64,000 nucleotides of DNA from assembly GCF_002592045.1 (NCBI RefSeq), contig NZ_MEJG01000003.1, forward strand, positions 62,001 through 126,000, read 5' to 3'. This stretch comes from Parasaccharibacter apium (lineage in GTDB: Bacteria; Pseudomonadota; Alphaproteobacteria; Acetobacterales; Acetobacteraceae). Of this stretch, positions 48,701 to 57,269 are shown one piece after another. A model generated the notes under the pieces. That model was given only the letters and a program-made list of their open reading frames with translations, had not been told where the DNA came from and made no database searches. How positions within the stretch are numbered: position 1 is the stretch's first letter; every line of letters begins with the position of its first letter. The position numbers and the translations under genes were made by a program.

Positions 48701-48984
48701 AGCATGGCAAATCCGCACAAGAAGCCATCATGACCGCAAGCCGGCTACGCTTCCGCCCTATTTTGATGACAACCTTCGCCGCTGCCTTCGGGGCGGTCCC
48801 ATTACTCATCGGCGGGGATTATGGGAGTGAGATGCGCAAACCGCTCGGCCTCTCTATTCTTGGTGGCCTCTGCCTAAGCCAACTCCTGACCCTATACACC
48901 ACCCCCGTAGTTTATCTCTCCCTAGATAGACTAAGCCAGCACATGCGCTCTTGGATGCCTCGCCATCCCCCCACGGCAGACTAA
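45703..48984 (+). CDS. mdtC: RND multidrug efflux pump, MdtC-like subunit
   Basis: The second RND pump subunit, with 1093 residues, GTG start and GTGA overlap with the mdtB stop, so the two are made in a fixed ratio. The N-terminus (FIRLFVSRPVGTLLMTLAMV, then DLPDVDYPVVMV) is MdtC-like. Both proton-relay aspartates are present in GFVVDDAIVVLENITR. The C-terminal half has VILLIGIVKKNAIMLIDFAI. The second periplasmic loop is slightly expanded by a Ser/Asn-rich insertion near residues 800-830. Paired with mdtB, it should form a heteromeric pump. Confidence 0.93.
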   Translation: MSFIRLFVSRPVGTLLMTLAMVLAGCLGYHYLPVSDLPDVDYPVVMVIANQPGGSPSEIASTIAEPLERHLGAIAGVREMTSQSTVNQTRILLQFDLSRDINGAARDVQSALRAARQDLPTTLRSDPSYMKANANGPPIMVLTLTSSTRTPQQLYDFANNIVLPGLSQVKGVGNVDIRGSALPAVRVEVNPLRLFRYGIGFEDIRAALTSANAHTPKGFIENHNQRFILATNDQATQASAYRSLIIAYRNNQPVRLSDVADVVDSAEDLRQAGYVNGQPDIICTVYPQSGANIIQTTDGLKARLPLLRTALPGNTRLDLQLDRSITIRASLADTQRTLILAVGLVVLVVLFFLRDGVAVLIPALVVPASIITTFAFMKLLGYQLDIMSLMALTIVTGFVVDDAIVVLENITRHQEMGKSAYKAAIDGTGEVVFTVMSITLSLIVVFLPILLMEGVSGLFFHEFAMTIIIALCVSMVLSLTLAPMLSAQLLALQEHKQARTSTGIIHTSLKWCSHKLDYGFQRLTVGYMRSLYAVMAHPKLVLLSLPLSLLLAGWLFTSLPKELFPQQDQSMIMGRLVADQDISFHALQALTIKAEKRLAQDPDVISAIGGLGKRSSNSVNMFITLKPKGERKDDISVTINRLNHLFSHQAGLSLRLRLPSLIGGGARSTDGAYQYSLQGNSAEELYQWTPRVVEALSHLPMLTDVTSDMEQGGRGITLALTRDVEARYNITPQLASNALYDAFGQRAASVIYEPLNQYRVIMEAAPIFWSDPHFLTQMRVSVTGGTANGAYATNNIRVRAHDTSSASLSEGQLSYLNSVANALAGGKSASNGSAVTTRSETMVPLPLLGPLKQVNDPLAVNHQGQFVATTLSFNLAPGAALGDAITAINQAMVQLHLPREIQGGFAGNAASLQKSVSREPLLILAALIAVYVVLGILYESLVHPLTILSTLPSAGVGALLAVTLFGQPFSLLTLIGVILLIGIVKKNAIMLIDFAIQARQHGKSAQEAIMTASRLRFRPILMTTFAAAFGAVPLLIGGDYGSEMRKPLGLSILGGLCLSQLLTLYTTPVVYLSLDRLSQHMRSWMPRHPPTAD

Positions 48985-49105
48985 CACGCGATGATACATC
49001 CGTAGATTTTACAATTCTAAAAAAGTAATAACTACCTTTGCGAAAGCTTCAGCTGATATAGCATGCCTTAATATAGTGCTGCTTTTGGTCATAATGCGGA
49101 TCGTC

Positions 49106-50628
49106 ATGCTTATTCCCTCTCGTCTCTTTTATAAAATTACCGCCCTAACAATAGGGGGCGGCCTCGCTCTAAGTGGGTGCATGGTCGGGCCGAATTATAA
49201 AAAACCACAAGCAATTATCTCGCCCCGTTTTAAAGAAGCGCCCCCGCCTGCCGGGTGGGCAAAGGCTAACCCTTACCTCAGCACCTTACCCAAAGGCGAT
49301 TGGTGGCAGGTATTTAACGACCCCACCTTAAATAAATTAGAAGAAGAGGTTAGCCTCTCTAACCAAAGCTTAAAGCAATATGAGGCGCAGTATCGCAAAG
49401 CCCGTGCGATGATTGATTCCGTTCGCGCTAGCCTCTTCCCTACCCTTAACGGCAAGTTCAGCTTTAATCGCAATTCTAGCGGAGGACGCACCACAAGCGG
49501 CCTCGCCGATAGCCCCCACACCTTCGTCACAACAACGAACACATGGGTCACCGGCCCAAGTGCGAGTTGGACCATTGACGTATGGGGCATGATTCGTCGG
49601 CAAATCCAACAGCAGGTCACCTCAACGCAAGCGAATGCAGCCTTACTGGCTAATATGCGTCTCTCTTACGAGCTGGAGCTCGCTAATGACTATATGGACC
49701 TCCGCTATCAGGATAGTCTGATTGATCTCTACAGCCGTAATGTCCATCTCTATCAACATAACTTAGAGATCCTGACCAATCAGCTAGCCGCTGGTGTAGC
49801 TGACCCAACAAGTGTTTACCAAGCACGCTATCAATTAGAATCCACCCAAGCCAATCTCGCAGGTGCCCGTGTGACGCGTGCGCAATATGAGCACGCTATT
49901 GCTGTCTTAACAGGCCACCCCCCGCCGAGGTGACGATTCCCCACGCACCTCTACCCTTTACATTACCAACAATTCCGCCCTTTTTACCCTCTGACCTCCT
50001 CCAAAGGCGGCCCGACATTGCCCAAGCTGAACGGGAAATGGAAAGCTATAATGCTGAAATCGGCTATGAGATTGGAGCCTTCTTCCCACAGATCACCCTG
50101 TCCGCCAGCTATGGCTATAGCGGTAATCCACTCCAACATCTCATCCAGCTTGCCACCCGCACATGGTCCCTTGGCGCTGCAGCTAATGAAACACTCTTTG
50201 AAGGCGGGGCACGCTCCGCTGCTGTGCGAGAAGCCGAAGCCGATTATGACGGTGCCGTAGCGAATTACCGCCAAGTCGTACTAAAAGCCCTGCAAGATAC
50301 CGAAGACCAGCTTTCAAACCTGCATTATCTGAGCGAGCAGATGACCTTCCAAGAACAAGCCCTCAATAGCGCACAACAAGCCGTCACTGTCTCCATGAAC
50401 GAATATCTTGCTGGGACGCAGATCTACACCACCGTCATCACCGCCCAACAAACAGCCCTGCAATATGAGGAAATGAGGCTACAAATCCAGCAACAGCGTG
50501 TCACCAGCACAATCCGTCTGATCACCGACCTCGGCGGTGGATGGAATACCAATAAACTTCCCACCAAAGACTCCTTGCAGACAGATAACCCCTTCCTCCC
50601 TAGCTTTATTCAAAAAGATAAAAACTAA
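49106..50628 (+). pseudogene. NodT-family RND outer-membrane channel, split by -1 frameshift in C6
   Basis: The TolC-like channel that completes the pump. The first part encodes a lipoprotein signal with lipobox LALSGC (Cys at residue 25 from ATG 49106; ATG 49094 also possible), then MVGPNYKKP and one outer-membrane efflux repeat, ending AVLTGHPPPR at TGA 49931-49933. The second part (frame opening at 49930, GTG) continues VTIPHAPLPFTLP with FLPSDLLQRRPDIAQAEREM and the second repeat, ending near 50628. The family reads LTGHPPAEVTIP across this point, which is restored by one more C in the run of six (49918-49923). The GTGA overlap could let the halves be made separately, but a split TolC-type barrel is unlikely to work. 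Confidence 0.85.
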
Positions 50629-50630
50629 AC

Positions 50631-50664
50631 AAAAGGCGTTCCCCTTATTGAGGAACGCCTTTTT
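50631..50664 (+). terminator. Rho-independent terminator of the RND operon
   Basis: AGGCGTTCC and GGAACGCCT pair perfectly around a nine-base loop, preceded by AAA and followed by TTTTT. It begins just after the outer-membrane channel stop and, because of the A-run on its left, could also act on the minus strand. Confidence 0.92.
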
Positions 50665-50685
50665 AATAATCCAGCCTTATCCCGT

Positions 50686-50856
50686 TTAGGAACAGCTGCC
50701 TTTACGACAGGCCGCCCCCTTCTTTCGCCCGAAAAGCAGCCCCACAATAAAGGCCAACCCCGTCCATCCCCAAGGATGGTCCATCACGAGGTCCTCCATC
50801 ACATCCTTCACAAGCCCCAGAATAGAGTGGCATGTATTTATCAGATCAGAACTCAT
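50686..50856 (-). CDS. 56-residue Cys-tailed membrane peptide
   Basis: The frame encodes 56 residues: MSSDLINTCHSILGLVKDVM, a short acidic stretch, then a membrane helix around WGWTGLAFIVGLLFGRKKG and a tail with two cysteines (AACRKGSCS). AGGTG lies about seven bases before the ATG. The helix with its flanking DHPW and GRKK closely follows the C-terminal anchor of DUF883 proteins such as the one at 40741-41028 (ERPF...GLVLGRLLFKK), so it may be a minimal relative lacking the soluble part. It lies downstream of the rplQ terminator. The function is unknown; the cysteines suggest metal or disulfide chemistry. Confidence 0.6.
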   Translation of the reverse strand: MSSDLINTCHSILGLVKDVMEDLVMDHPWGWTGLAFIVGLLFGRKKGAACRKGSCS

Positions 50857-50896
50857 GGCTACACCTGCTTTTCTATCGGGTTGCGCTTAACCCACG

Positions 50897-50928
50897 AAAA
50901 AAGGCCGATGCCCCAAAGCACCGACCTT
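50897..50928 (-). terminator. Rho-independent terminator after rplQ
   Basis: On the minus strand AAGGTCGGTGC and GCATCGGCCTT pair with two G-U wobbles around a six-base loop and run into TTTTTT. It lies about 30 bases after the rplQ stop and ends the long ribosomal transcript. Confidence 0.85.
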
Positions 50929-50956
50929 TCCTTTATTCTCCTATTGGAGAAAAAGC

Positions 50957-51373
50957 TCAAGCAGCTTCCTGATTTTCTTTCTGCTCCGGCCCGCTATCTT
51001 TGCCTTTTTCAGCAACATCACGGTCGACCAGTTCAATCACAGCCATATCGGCATTATCACCATAACGCACACCAGCCTTCAGCACGCGGCTATAGCCGCC
51101 AGCACGGTTTGCGTAACGCTGTCCTAAAACAGAGAATAATTTGCTCACGATGGCATCATCACGCAATTGGGCAAATGCCTGACGGCGTGCATGAAGCGTA
51201 CCGCGCTTACCCAAGGTGATCAGCTTCTCAACAACCGGGCGCAGCTCCTTAGCCTTTGGTAAGGTTGTGGAGATTTGCTCATGTTTAATGAGTGCAACAG
51301 CCATATTACGGAACATAGCTGCGCGATGAGTGGAGGTGACGCCAAGTTTACGTCCGCTCAGATTATGACGCAT
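50957..51373 (-). CDS. rplQ: 50S ribosomal protein bL17
   Basis: bL17 lies near the peptide exit of the large subunit. The 138-residue sequence has the family start [20 protein letters not shown] and [20 protein letters not shown], then [21 protein letters not shown] short Glu/Lys-rich tail follows ([19 protein letters not shown]). It ends the alpha operon 44 bases after rpoA, the usual rpoA-rplQ order, and is followed by a clear terminator. Confidence 0.97.
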   Translation of the reverse strand: MRHNLSGRKLGVTSTHRAAMFRNMAVALIKHEQISTTLPKAKELRPVVEKLITLGKRGTLHARRQAFAQLRDDAIVSKLFSVLGQRYANRAGGYSRVLKAGVRYGDNADMAVIELVDRDVAEKGKDSGPEQKENQEAA

Positions 51374-51417
51374 TTTCTTTCCCTAATCCTTTGCCCGAAC
51401 TTCCCAGCCGGGGCTTT

Positions 51418-52443
51418 CTAGAAGGTCTCATCAAGACGCCGGGCCAGATCCTCAATGCTTTCTGGCGGCCAAGCAGGGACATTCATCCCCAGCGAGAGGC
51501 CCATGCCCGTTAGCACCTCTTTGATCTCATTCAGCGACTTACGACCGAAATTCGGAGTCCGCAACATTTCCTGCTCGCTCTTCTGCACGAGATCGCCAAT
51601 ATAAACAATATTGTCGTTCTTCAGGCAGTTTGCACTACGCACGGAAAGCTCAAGCTCATCCACTTTCCGAAGAAGGTGACGGCTAAAGGGCAGATCATCC
51701 TGCGGCTCTTCATTCTGCACCGGACGCGGCTCATCAAAATTGATGAAGAGCTGAAGCTGATCCTGCATGATACGCGCCGCCAATGCCAAAGCATCTTCCG
51801 GCGTAACCACCCCATTGGTCTCAATGCTCAACAGCAATTTATCATAGTCGGTGACCTGCCCAACACGCGTTGGCTCTACCTTATAAGAGACGCGTTGCAC
51901 TGGGGAATAAATCGCATCAATGGGGATCAAACCAATTGGCGCATCATCAGGACGATTCGCGGAGGCGGGGACATAGCCCTTCCCCATATTCACCGTGAAT
52001 TCCATCCCAAACTTCACATCATCATCAAGCGTGCAGATCACCAGATCTGGGTTCATGATCTCGATATCATGGCCCGTCTGAATTTGCCCTGCCGTCACTT
52101 CCCCCGGCCCAGTTGCCGTGAGAACCATACGCTTTGGTCCCTCACCATGCATCCGCAAAGCAAGTTGCTTCACATTCAACACGATGTCGGTTACGTCCTC
52201 GCGCACACCCGCTACGGACGAAAATTCATGCAGAACCCCATCAATCTGGATGGCTGTAACAGCAGCACCCTGAAGCGATGAAAGAAGAATACGGCGCAGA
52301 GCATTCCCGACTGTTAAACCAAAGCCACGCTCAAGTGGCTCAGCAACAATGGTTGCCATGCGGGAAGGAACCGGGCCGGGCTCGACCTCAAGCTTCTCCG
52401 GTTTGATGAGAGACTGCCAGTTTTTCTGGAGAACCAAGATCAT
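51418..52443 (-). CDS. rpoA: DNA-directed RNA polymerase alpha subunit
   Basis: Alpha starts polymerase assembly and contacts activators and UP elements. The 341 residues comprise the N-terminal dimerisation domain ([20 protein letters not shown], then [19 protein letters not shown]) and, after a linker near 235-260, the C-terminal domain ([20 protein letters not shown], then [17 protein letters not shown]). The linker has the [20 protein letters not shown] segment usual in alphaproteobacteria. The 134-base gap to rpsK contains two adjacent hairpins. Confidence 0.98.
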   Translation of the reverse strand: MILVLQKNWQSLIKPEKLEVEPGPVPSRMATIVAEPLERGFGLTVGNALRRILLSSLQGAAVTAIQIDGVLHEFSSVAGVREDVTDIVLNVKQLALRMHGEGPKRMVLTATGPGEVTAGQIQTGHDIEIMNPDLVICTLDDDVKFGMEFTVNMGKGYVPASANRPDDAPIGLIPIDAIYSPVQRVSYKVEPTRVGQVTDYDKLLLSIETNGVVTPEDALALAARIMQDQLQLFINFDEPRPVQNEEPQDDLPFSRHLLRKVDELELSVRSANCLKNDNIVYIGDLVQKSEQEMLRTPNFGRKSLNEIKEVLTGMGLSLGMNVPAWPPESIEDLARRLDETF

Positions 52444-52463
52444 GGCCTTTCAAACAACGAAGC

Positions 52464-52503
52464 CCGCCTTTCTGGCGGTGCCAGGCCCGCACATGTCGTG
52501 CGG
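52464..52503 (-). other. Tandem hairpins in the rpsK-rpoA gap
   Basis: On the minus strand, in order toward rpoA, CCGCAC-GACAT-GTGCGG comes first and CCGCC-AGAAA-GGCGG follows. Both are perfect stems with five-base loops, about 20 to 60 bases before the rpoA start. They may influence rpoA translation or mRNA processing. No T-run follows, so they are not terminators. Confidence 0.4.
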
Positions 52504-52577
52504 TACGAACTTACCAAGGCCGAGCTGGCTGCACCATCCAATCGTGACAACCAACCCAACCAAATTAAATGTCCGCC

Positions 52578-52970
52578 TTAAACGCGACGACGCTTGCGCG
52601 GACGACAACCGTTATGTGGCACTGGTGTCATGTCACGAATAGACGTGATTGTAAAACCAACAGCCTGCAAAGCACGTAAAGCACTCTCACGCCCTGAACC
52701 TGGACCAGAGACCTCAATCTCCAGCGTTTCCATCCCATGCTCACGCGCTTTACGCCCAGCATCCTCAGCAGCAACCTGTGCCGCATAAGGTGTGGATTTA
52801 CGAGACCCCTTAAAACCCTGAGCCCCAGAAGAAGACCACGCAATCGCATTACCTTGGGCATCAGCAATCGTGATCATTGTGTTGTTAAAGGTCGAAAGAA
52901 CATGCGCAACACCAGAGATGATGTTTTTACGCTCCTTCTTACGAATACGCGGTGCGGCAGCCTTGGCCAT
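52578..52970 (-). CDS. rpsK: 30S ribosomal protein uS11
   Basis: uS11 lines the mRNA exit site on the 30S platform. The 130-residue sequence shows the family core [59 protein letters not shown] and the basic end [11 protein letters not shown]. It lies 50 bases after rpsM in the alpha operon. Its N-terminus ([20 protein letters not shown]) is typical of alphaproteobacteria. Confidence 0.98.
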   Translation of the reverse strand: MAKAAAPRIRKKERKNIISGVAHVLSTFNNTMITIADAQGNAIAWSSSGAQGFKGSRKSTPYAAQVAAEDAGRKAREHGMETLEIEVSGPGSGRESALRALQAVGFTITSIRDMTPVPHNGCRPRKRRRV

Positions 52971-53020
52971 AATATGCTCGTCCTACTAAATCTGCAAAAG
53001 CGTCACAGAAAACGCGTCGT

Positions 53021-53398
53021 TTAGCGCGTTGCCTTCTTCTTACCAGCAATGGCAACAGCCTTGCCCTTACGGGTGCGCGCATTTGTATGCGTACGCTGCC
53101 CACGAACCGGCAGACCACGGCGATGACGCAGACCACGATAGCAGCCAAGGTCCATCAGACGTTTGATATTCATCGCCGTTTCACGACGAAGATCACCCTC
53201 TACACGGTACTCGCTGTCGATCAGATCACGAATCTTCGTGACTTCATCGTCAGAAAGCTCATTCACGCGCTTAGCATCATCAATACCGAGCTTTGCACAG
53301 ATAGCCTGTGCGCTCGATGGACCAATGCCATAAACATAGCGCAGACCGATGACCACCCGTTTGTTGGTCGGAATGTTTACGCCGGCAATACGTGCCAC
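53021..53398 (-). CDS. rpsM: 30S ribosomal protein uS13
   Basis: uS13 sits in the 30S head and contacts the P-site tRNA and the large subunit. The start is GTG 53398, which gives the family N-terminus ([20 protein letters not shown] when GTG is read as Met), a length of 125 residues, and GGGAGA seven bases upstream. Longer in-frame starts add an unrelated 36-residue extension. [17 protein letters not shown] and the basic [19 protein letters not shown] tail follow. It is 204 bases after the adk stop. Confidence 0.97.
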   Translation of the reverse strand: MARIAGVNIPTNKRVVIGLRYVYGIGPSSAQAICAKLGIDDAKRVNELSDDEVTKIRDLIDSEYRVEGDLRRETAMNIKRLMDLGCYRGLRHRRGLPVRGQRTHTNARTRKGKAVAIAGKKKATR

Positions 53399-53602
53399 GC
53401 CAATTCTCCCATCCACACGGCTTATAGCCGCGTTGCCAAAAATCTTTGTCTGACCGGACCATGGCCGCTCACCGGCATCAGTCCTTACGAACGATTCCAA
53501 CCCCAAATGAGGCCCGGCACGTTCAACTTATGCTGGGCGAATATACTGCCCTGCCAGACAAGTCAAACAATAAAGATCACTTTTTCGTGATCAGCTCACT
53601 CC

Positions 53603-54181
53603 TCAAGACGATCTCTGATCAAGAATAGCGTCAATCGCCTTCCCTACAGCTTCAACATCTTGCATCCCATCAACGCGCTTCAAACGACCATTTTGCTCAT
53701 AATACGGCAAAATAGGAGCTGTTTGCTTCCGATACGTCTCTAAGCGTGCATGAATGACCTCTGGATGGTCATCCGCCCGCCGCGAACCATCATCATGCTG
53801 ACGTTCACAAAGACGCTTCACTAAAGCCTCCTCGTTTACCTCCAACAGAATCACGGCATCAATTTTTAGATTCCGTTTCTTCAACATAGAATCCAAAATC
53901 TCAGCCTGCGTCTCCGTGCGAGGGAAGCCATCTAAAATGACCCCCTTCACACAATCGGGCTGCTCAATACGATTCTCAATCATCTGGACTATAATGGGAT
54001 CCGGCACAAAATGTCCCTTATCCATTAGCCCTTTAACTTCCAAACCAATCGGCGATTGCGCTTTAACCTCGGCACGCAACATATCCCCTGTGGAAATTTG
54101 CTTCATGCCACGGCGGGCCTCAAGACGCTTTGCTTGCGTCCCCTTCCCAGCACCTGGTGGGCCCAGAAGAATAATATTCAT
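53603..54181 (-). CDS. adk: Adenylate kinase
   Basis: Adk balances ATP, ADP and AMP. The 192-residue protein is the short-lid form. The P-loop is LLGPPGAGKGTQAKRLE at the N-terminus, the AMP-binding region is STGDMLRAEV, and DGFPRTETQAEIL and CERQHDDGSRRADDHPEVI mark the core and reduced lid. The lid lacks the four-cysteine zinc site found in many long forms. It starts 2 bases after the secY stop, as in most bacteria, where secY-adk are in the spc operon. Confidence 0.97.
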   Translation of the reverse strand: MNIILLGPPGAGKGTQAKRLEARRGMKQISTGDMLRAEVKAQSPIGLEVKGLMDKGHFVPDPIIVQMIENRIEQPDCVKGVILDGFPRTETQAEILDSMLKKRNLKIDAVILLEVNEEALVKRLCERQHDDGSRRADDHPEVIHARLETYRKQTAPILPYYEQNGRLKRVDGMQDVEAVGKAIDAILDQRSS

Positions 54182-54183
54182 CC

Positions 54184-55557
54184 CTACCTCCGTCTTTCCC
54201 GACCGACGCGCCCGCGTACACGGCTACCACGCTCACGTTGTTTACGGATTAACCCCTGATATTGATGCGCCACCAGATGAGATTGTACCTGTGTAACCGT
54301 ATCAATCGTAACAGAGACAATGATGATCAAGCTCGTCCCACCAAAGTAAAACGGCACATTATATTTATTGATCAAGAACTGCGGCAAAAGACAGACCAGC
54401 ACCATGTATCCGGCACCAATACTCGTCAAACGCGACAAAATACGGTCAAAATAACGCGCCGTATTCGCCCCTGGACGAATACCCGGTACAAACCCGCCCT
54501 GCTTTCTAAGGTTGTCAGCTGTTTCTTCAGGATTAAATGTTACAGCCGCATAGAAATAGGAAAAGAAAATGATCATAAAGGCATAAAAAGCCATATAAAG
54601 TGGCTGCCCTTGAGAGAGCCACTGCCCAATACGCCCTAACACACCGCCATTATTGTGCATAAAGCCCGACAAAGTCGCCGGCACAAGCAAAACTGATGAA
54701 GCAAAAATGGGAGGAATCACACCCGCTGTGTTCACCTTAAGCGGCATATGTGTGGAATCACCACCATAAATCCGATTCCCCACCTGTCGCTTGGGATACT
54801 GGATAACAATACGCCGCTGCGCTTGCTCCATAAACACAATAAAGGCAATCACAACCAATGCTAAAATAAGAAAGACCACCACAAAAAGAGGTGACAAAGC
54901 GCCCGTTCTTCCTAGCTCGAACAACGTGCTAAGCGCATGCGGTAAATTAGCCACGATACCAGAGAAAATAATGAGAGAAATCCCATTCCCAATCCCACGC
55001 GACGTAATTTGCTCGCCCAACCACATAAGGAAGAGCGTCCCTGTTACCAACATAACAACATAAGAAACTAAGAAGGTCGGCCCAGGAGAAATGACTGCGC
55101 CTAATCCCGTCTTCGTATGCATGCTACTCAACCCCATAGCAAACCCATAGGCTTGGACTACGGCGATTAAGACCGTTAGATAACGTGTATATTGGTTAAG
55201 CTTTTTACGTCCTGTTTCACCCTCTTTCTTTAATGCCTCCATGGAAGGCAATGCTGTAGAAAGCAACTGAATGATAATAGACGCACTAATATAGGGCATG
55301 ATGTTTAGAGCAAACAGCGTCATACGCCCCAAAGCACCACCTGTAAACATGTCAAACATGCCCAAGATACCGCCTTGGTGCTCTGCCACAAGTTGCCCCA
55401 AAACAGAAGCATCAATCCCCGGCACTGGAATAAAAGTGCCTAATCGATACACAATCAACGCACCAAGCGTAAACCAGATCCGCTTTTTCAGCTCTGTCGC
55501 TTTAGAAAAAGCACTCATATTCAGGTTACCGGCCAACTGTTCTGCTGCTGAAGCCAT
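54184..55557 (-). CDS. secY: Protein translocase subunit SecY
   Basis: SecY is the protein-conducting channel for Sec export and membrane insertion. The 457-residue product has ten hydrophobic helices. Recognisable sites are KRIWFTLGALIVYRLGTFIP, the plug and lateral gate region (FTGGALGRMTLFALNIMPYI), QYPKRQVGNRIYGGDSTHMP, NPEETADNLRKQGGFVPGIR near the cytosolic loops that contact SecA and the ribosome, and a basic Arg-rich end. A strong hairpin lies in the 93-base gap between rplO and this gene. Confidence 0.98.
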   Translation of the reverse strand: MASAAEQLAGNLNMSAFSKATELKKRIWFTLGALIVYRLGTFIPVPGIDASVLGQLVAEHQGGILGMFDMFTGGALGRMTLFALNIMPYISASIIIQLLSTALPSMEALKKEGETGRKKLNQYTRYLTVLIAVVQAYGFAMGLSSMHTKTGLGAVISPGPTFLVSYVVMLVTGTLFLMWLGEQITSRGIGNGISLIIFSGIVANLPHALSTLFELGRTGALSPLFVVVFLILALVVIAFIVFMEQAQRRIVIQYPKRQVGNRIYGGDSTHMPLKVNTAGVIPPIFASSVLLVPATLSGFMHNNGGVLGRIGQWLSQGQPLYMAFYAFMIIFFSYFYAAVTFNPEETADNLRKQGGFVPGIRPGANTARYFDRILSRLTSIGAGYMVLVCLLPQFLINKYNVPFYFGGTSLIIIVSVTIDTVTQVQSHLVAHQYQGLIRKQRERGSRVRGRVGRERRR

Positions 55558-55577
55558 CTCCCTGTCCTTTCATGAAA

Positions 55578-55609
55578 ACAGCGTCACCGCACATTGTACG
55601 GGACGCTGT
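55578..55609 (-). other. Hairpin between rplO and secY
   Basis: On the minus strand ACAGCGTC and CCG pair with CGG and GACGCTGT (11 pairs, one bulged base, nine-base loop), then TTTTC. It has the shape of a weak intrinsic terminator but lies inside the spc operon, where transcription must continue into secY and adk. An attenuator or a processing site that lowers secY relative to ribosomal proteins is plausible. Confidence 0.5.
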
Positions 55610-55650
55610 TCACTCGTTCACTGTCGTCCCAGCAAGCCGGGCAGGAGAAC

Positions 55651-56139
55651 TCAAGCCTCAGCCTGAACGTCCTTCTTAACGGTCAGAACCTTCACAGAGC
55701 CACCGGCCTTCTCCACCGCAGCCACAGCCGCTGCAGAAGCACCAGAGACCTCAAAGTTCACACCCTGAGACAACTCACCCTTAGCCAAAAGACGCACACC
55801 AGCGACTTTACGACTACCGATGAGCCCCGCCTGACGCAGCACGTCCTCAGTAATAGGCGCACCAGCGGAAAGCTTACCAGCTTCCAGAGCTTTGCTGACA
55901 GCACCAAGATTAACCGCCGCATATTCCTTACGGAAAATATTGACGAAGCCACGCTTCGGCATACGACGATAAATCGGTAGCTGACCACCCTCAAAGCCAT
56001 TAATCGCTACGCCGGAACGTGCTTTCTGACCCTTATGGCCCTTACCGGACGTCTTGCCTTTACCAGAGCCGATACCACGCCCAAGACGTTTTTTACGGTA
56101 GCGAGCCCCAGCGTTATCACGCAATTCATTCAGGTTCAT
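55651..56139 (-). CDS. rplO: 50S ribosomal protein uL15
   Basis: uL15 is a late-assembly protein of the large subunit with a long basic extension. The 162 residues include [40 protein letters not shown], the [20 protein letters not shown] segment, and a C-terminal domain ending [14 protein letters not shown]. It begins one base after the rpmD stop. The order rpmD-rplO-secY matches the standard spc operon. Confidence 0.97.
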   Translation of the reverse strand: MNLNELRDNAGARYRKKRLGRGIGSGKGKTSGKGHKGQKARSGVAINGFEGGQLPIYRRMPKRGFVNIFRKEYAAVNLGAVSKALEAGKLSAGAPITEDVLRQAGLIGSRKVAGVRLLAKGELSQGVNFEVSGASAAAVAAVEKAGGSVKVLTVKKDVQAEA

Positions 56140-56140
56140 A

Positions 56141-56332
56141 TCAAGCCTCCACCTTTACCAGATGGGACACCTTGCGGATCATCCCGCGGATGGAGGGGGT
56201 ATCCTCCAACTCACGGCTGGAACCGATACCACGAAGGCCCAGCCCCCTTACCGTTTCCGCCTGACCCGGCTTGGAGCCGATCACAGAAGCGATCTGCGTC
56301 ACCCGGATGGTCTTACCTTTTGCCTTAGACAT
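56141..56332 (-). CDS. rpmD: 50S ribosomal protein uL30
   Basis: A 63-residue ribosomal protein with the uL30 core ([53 protein letters not shown]). The ATG at 56332 overlaps the rpsE end by 8 bases and gives the normal length. A longer reading upstream would run through rpsE and is rejected. uL30 binds near 5S rRNA. Confidence 0.96.
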   Translation of the reverse strand: MSKAKGKTIRVTQIASVIGSKPGQAETVRGLGLRGIGSSRELEDTPSIRGMIRKVSHLVKVEA

Positions 56333-56894
56333 TAGCAGCCTCCGTCTCCGACTGCTCACGACGGCCAAACAGCTCGAATGTCTTCTTACCACGACGTGCC
56401 GCAACCTGACGCGGGCTACTTGCACGCTCTAGGGCGTCAAATGCAGCCTTAATCATGTTGTGCGGGTTCCGTGTCCCTAGGCTTTTCGCGACAACATCGC
56501 TTACACCCAAGCTCTCAAAGACAGCACGAATTGGCCCACCAGCGATGATCCCCGTACCTGCCTCAGCAGCACGCACAACAACCTCGCCAGCCCCAAAACG
56601 CCCCACCGCATCATGATGCAGCGTACGGCCTTCCTTCATCGGAACGCGAATCATGTTACGGCGTGCACGCTCTGTCGCCTTACGAATGGCCTCAGGCACC
56701 TCACGGGCTTTACCCGCACCATACCCAACACGCCCTTTCTGATCGCCAACAACAACCAGAGCAGCAAAGGCAAAACGCCGACCGCCTTTAACAACTTTTG
56801 CAACGCGATTAATGGTTACGAGCTTATCAACAAGCTCATCACCCTGCTCACGCTCACGACCACCACGGCCGCCTTCTCTTGGCTCACGTGCCAT
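56325..56894 (-). CDS. rpsE: 30S ribosomal protein uS5
   Basis: uS5 sits at the mRNA entry side and influences decoding accuracy. The 189 residues show [57 protein letters not shown] and the conserved [15 protein letters not shown]-like segment (here [18 protein letters not shown]). The extended N-terminus is Arg/Gly/Glu-rich and the tail passes residue 165. It follows rplR after 12 bases. Confidence 0.97.
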   Translation of the reverse strand: MAREPREGGRGGREREQGDELVDKLVTINRVAKVVKGGRRFAFAALVVVGDQKGRVGYGAGKAREVPEAIRKATERARRNMIRVPMKEGRTLHHDAVGRFGAGEVVVRAAEAGTGIIAGGPIRAVFESLGVSDVVAKSLGTRNPHNMIKAAFDALERASSPRQVAARRGKKTFELFGRREQSETEAANV

Positions 56895-56906
56895 GTGTGA
56901 TCCTCC

Positions 56907-57269
56907 TTAGAAAGACAGCCCGCCCTCACGGGCAGCCTCTGCCAGGGCTTTCACCCGGCCATGATAGAGATAGGAGCCACGGTCGAACACAACCTCTTTG
57001 ACCCCAGCCTTAACAGCGCGCTCTGCAACCAGCTTACCAATGACGGAAGCAGCTGCGATATTCGCACCGGTTTTACCGGCTTCACGAACAGCTTTCTCAA
57101 GCGTAGACGCACTGGCCAGTGTAACCCCACGCGCATCATCAATGACTTGAACGTGGATATTCTTGCTAGAACGGAAGACCGACAAACGCGGCCGGCCGCC
57201 GCTCTTGCGACGAAGCTGGAAACGCAACCGCTTGCGGCGACGCTCCTGCAATCCTTGCAGCGATGCCAT
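56907..57269 (-). CDS. rplR: 50S ribosomal protein uL18
   Basis: uL18 binds 5S rRNA in the central protuberance. The 120-residue protein has [40 protein letters not shown] and [20 protein letters not shown] near the end, which are family hallmarks. Its start overlaps the rplF stop by one base, consistent with translational coupling. Confidence 0.97.
   Translation of the reverse strand: MASLQGLQERRRKRLRFQLRRKSGGRPRLSVFRSSKNIHVQVIDDARGVTLASASTLEKAVREAGKTGANIAAASVIGKLVAERAVKAGVKEVVFDRGSYLYHGRVKALAEAAREGGLSF

Noticed and set aside
50776-51219. A 147-codon plus-strand frame across the rplQ terminator and rplQ
   Set aside because: It is antisense to rplQ for most of its length, has no recognisable domain and reads through a strong terminator; the minus-strand 56-residue peptide is the better call here.
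53399-53506. A 36-residue N-terminal extension of uS13
   Set aside because: The family begins with M/V-A-R-I-A-G; a GTG with a good ribosome-binding site sits precisely there.
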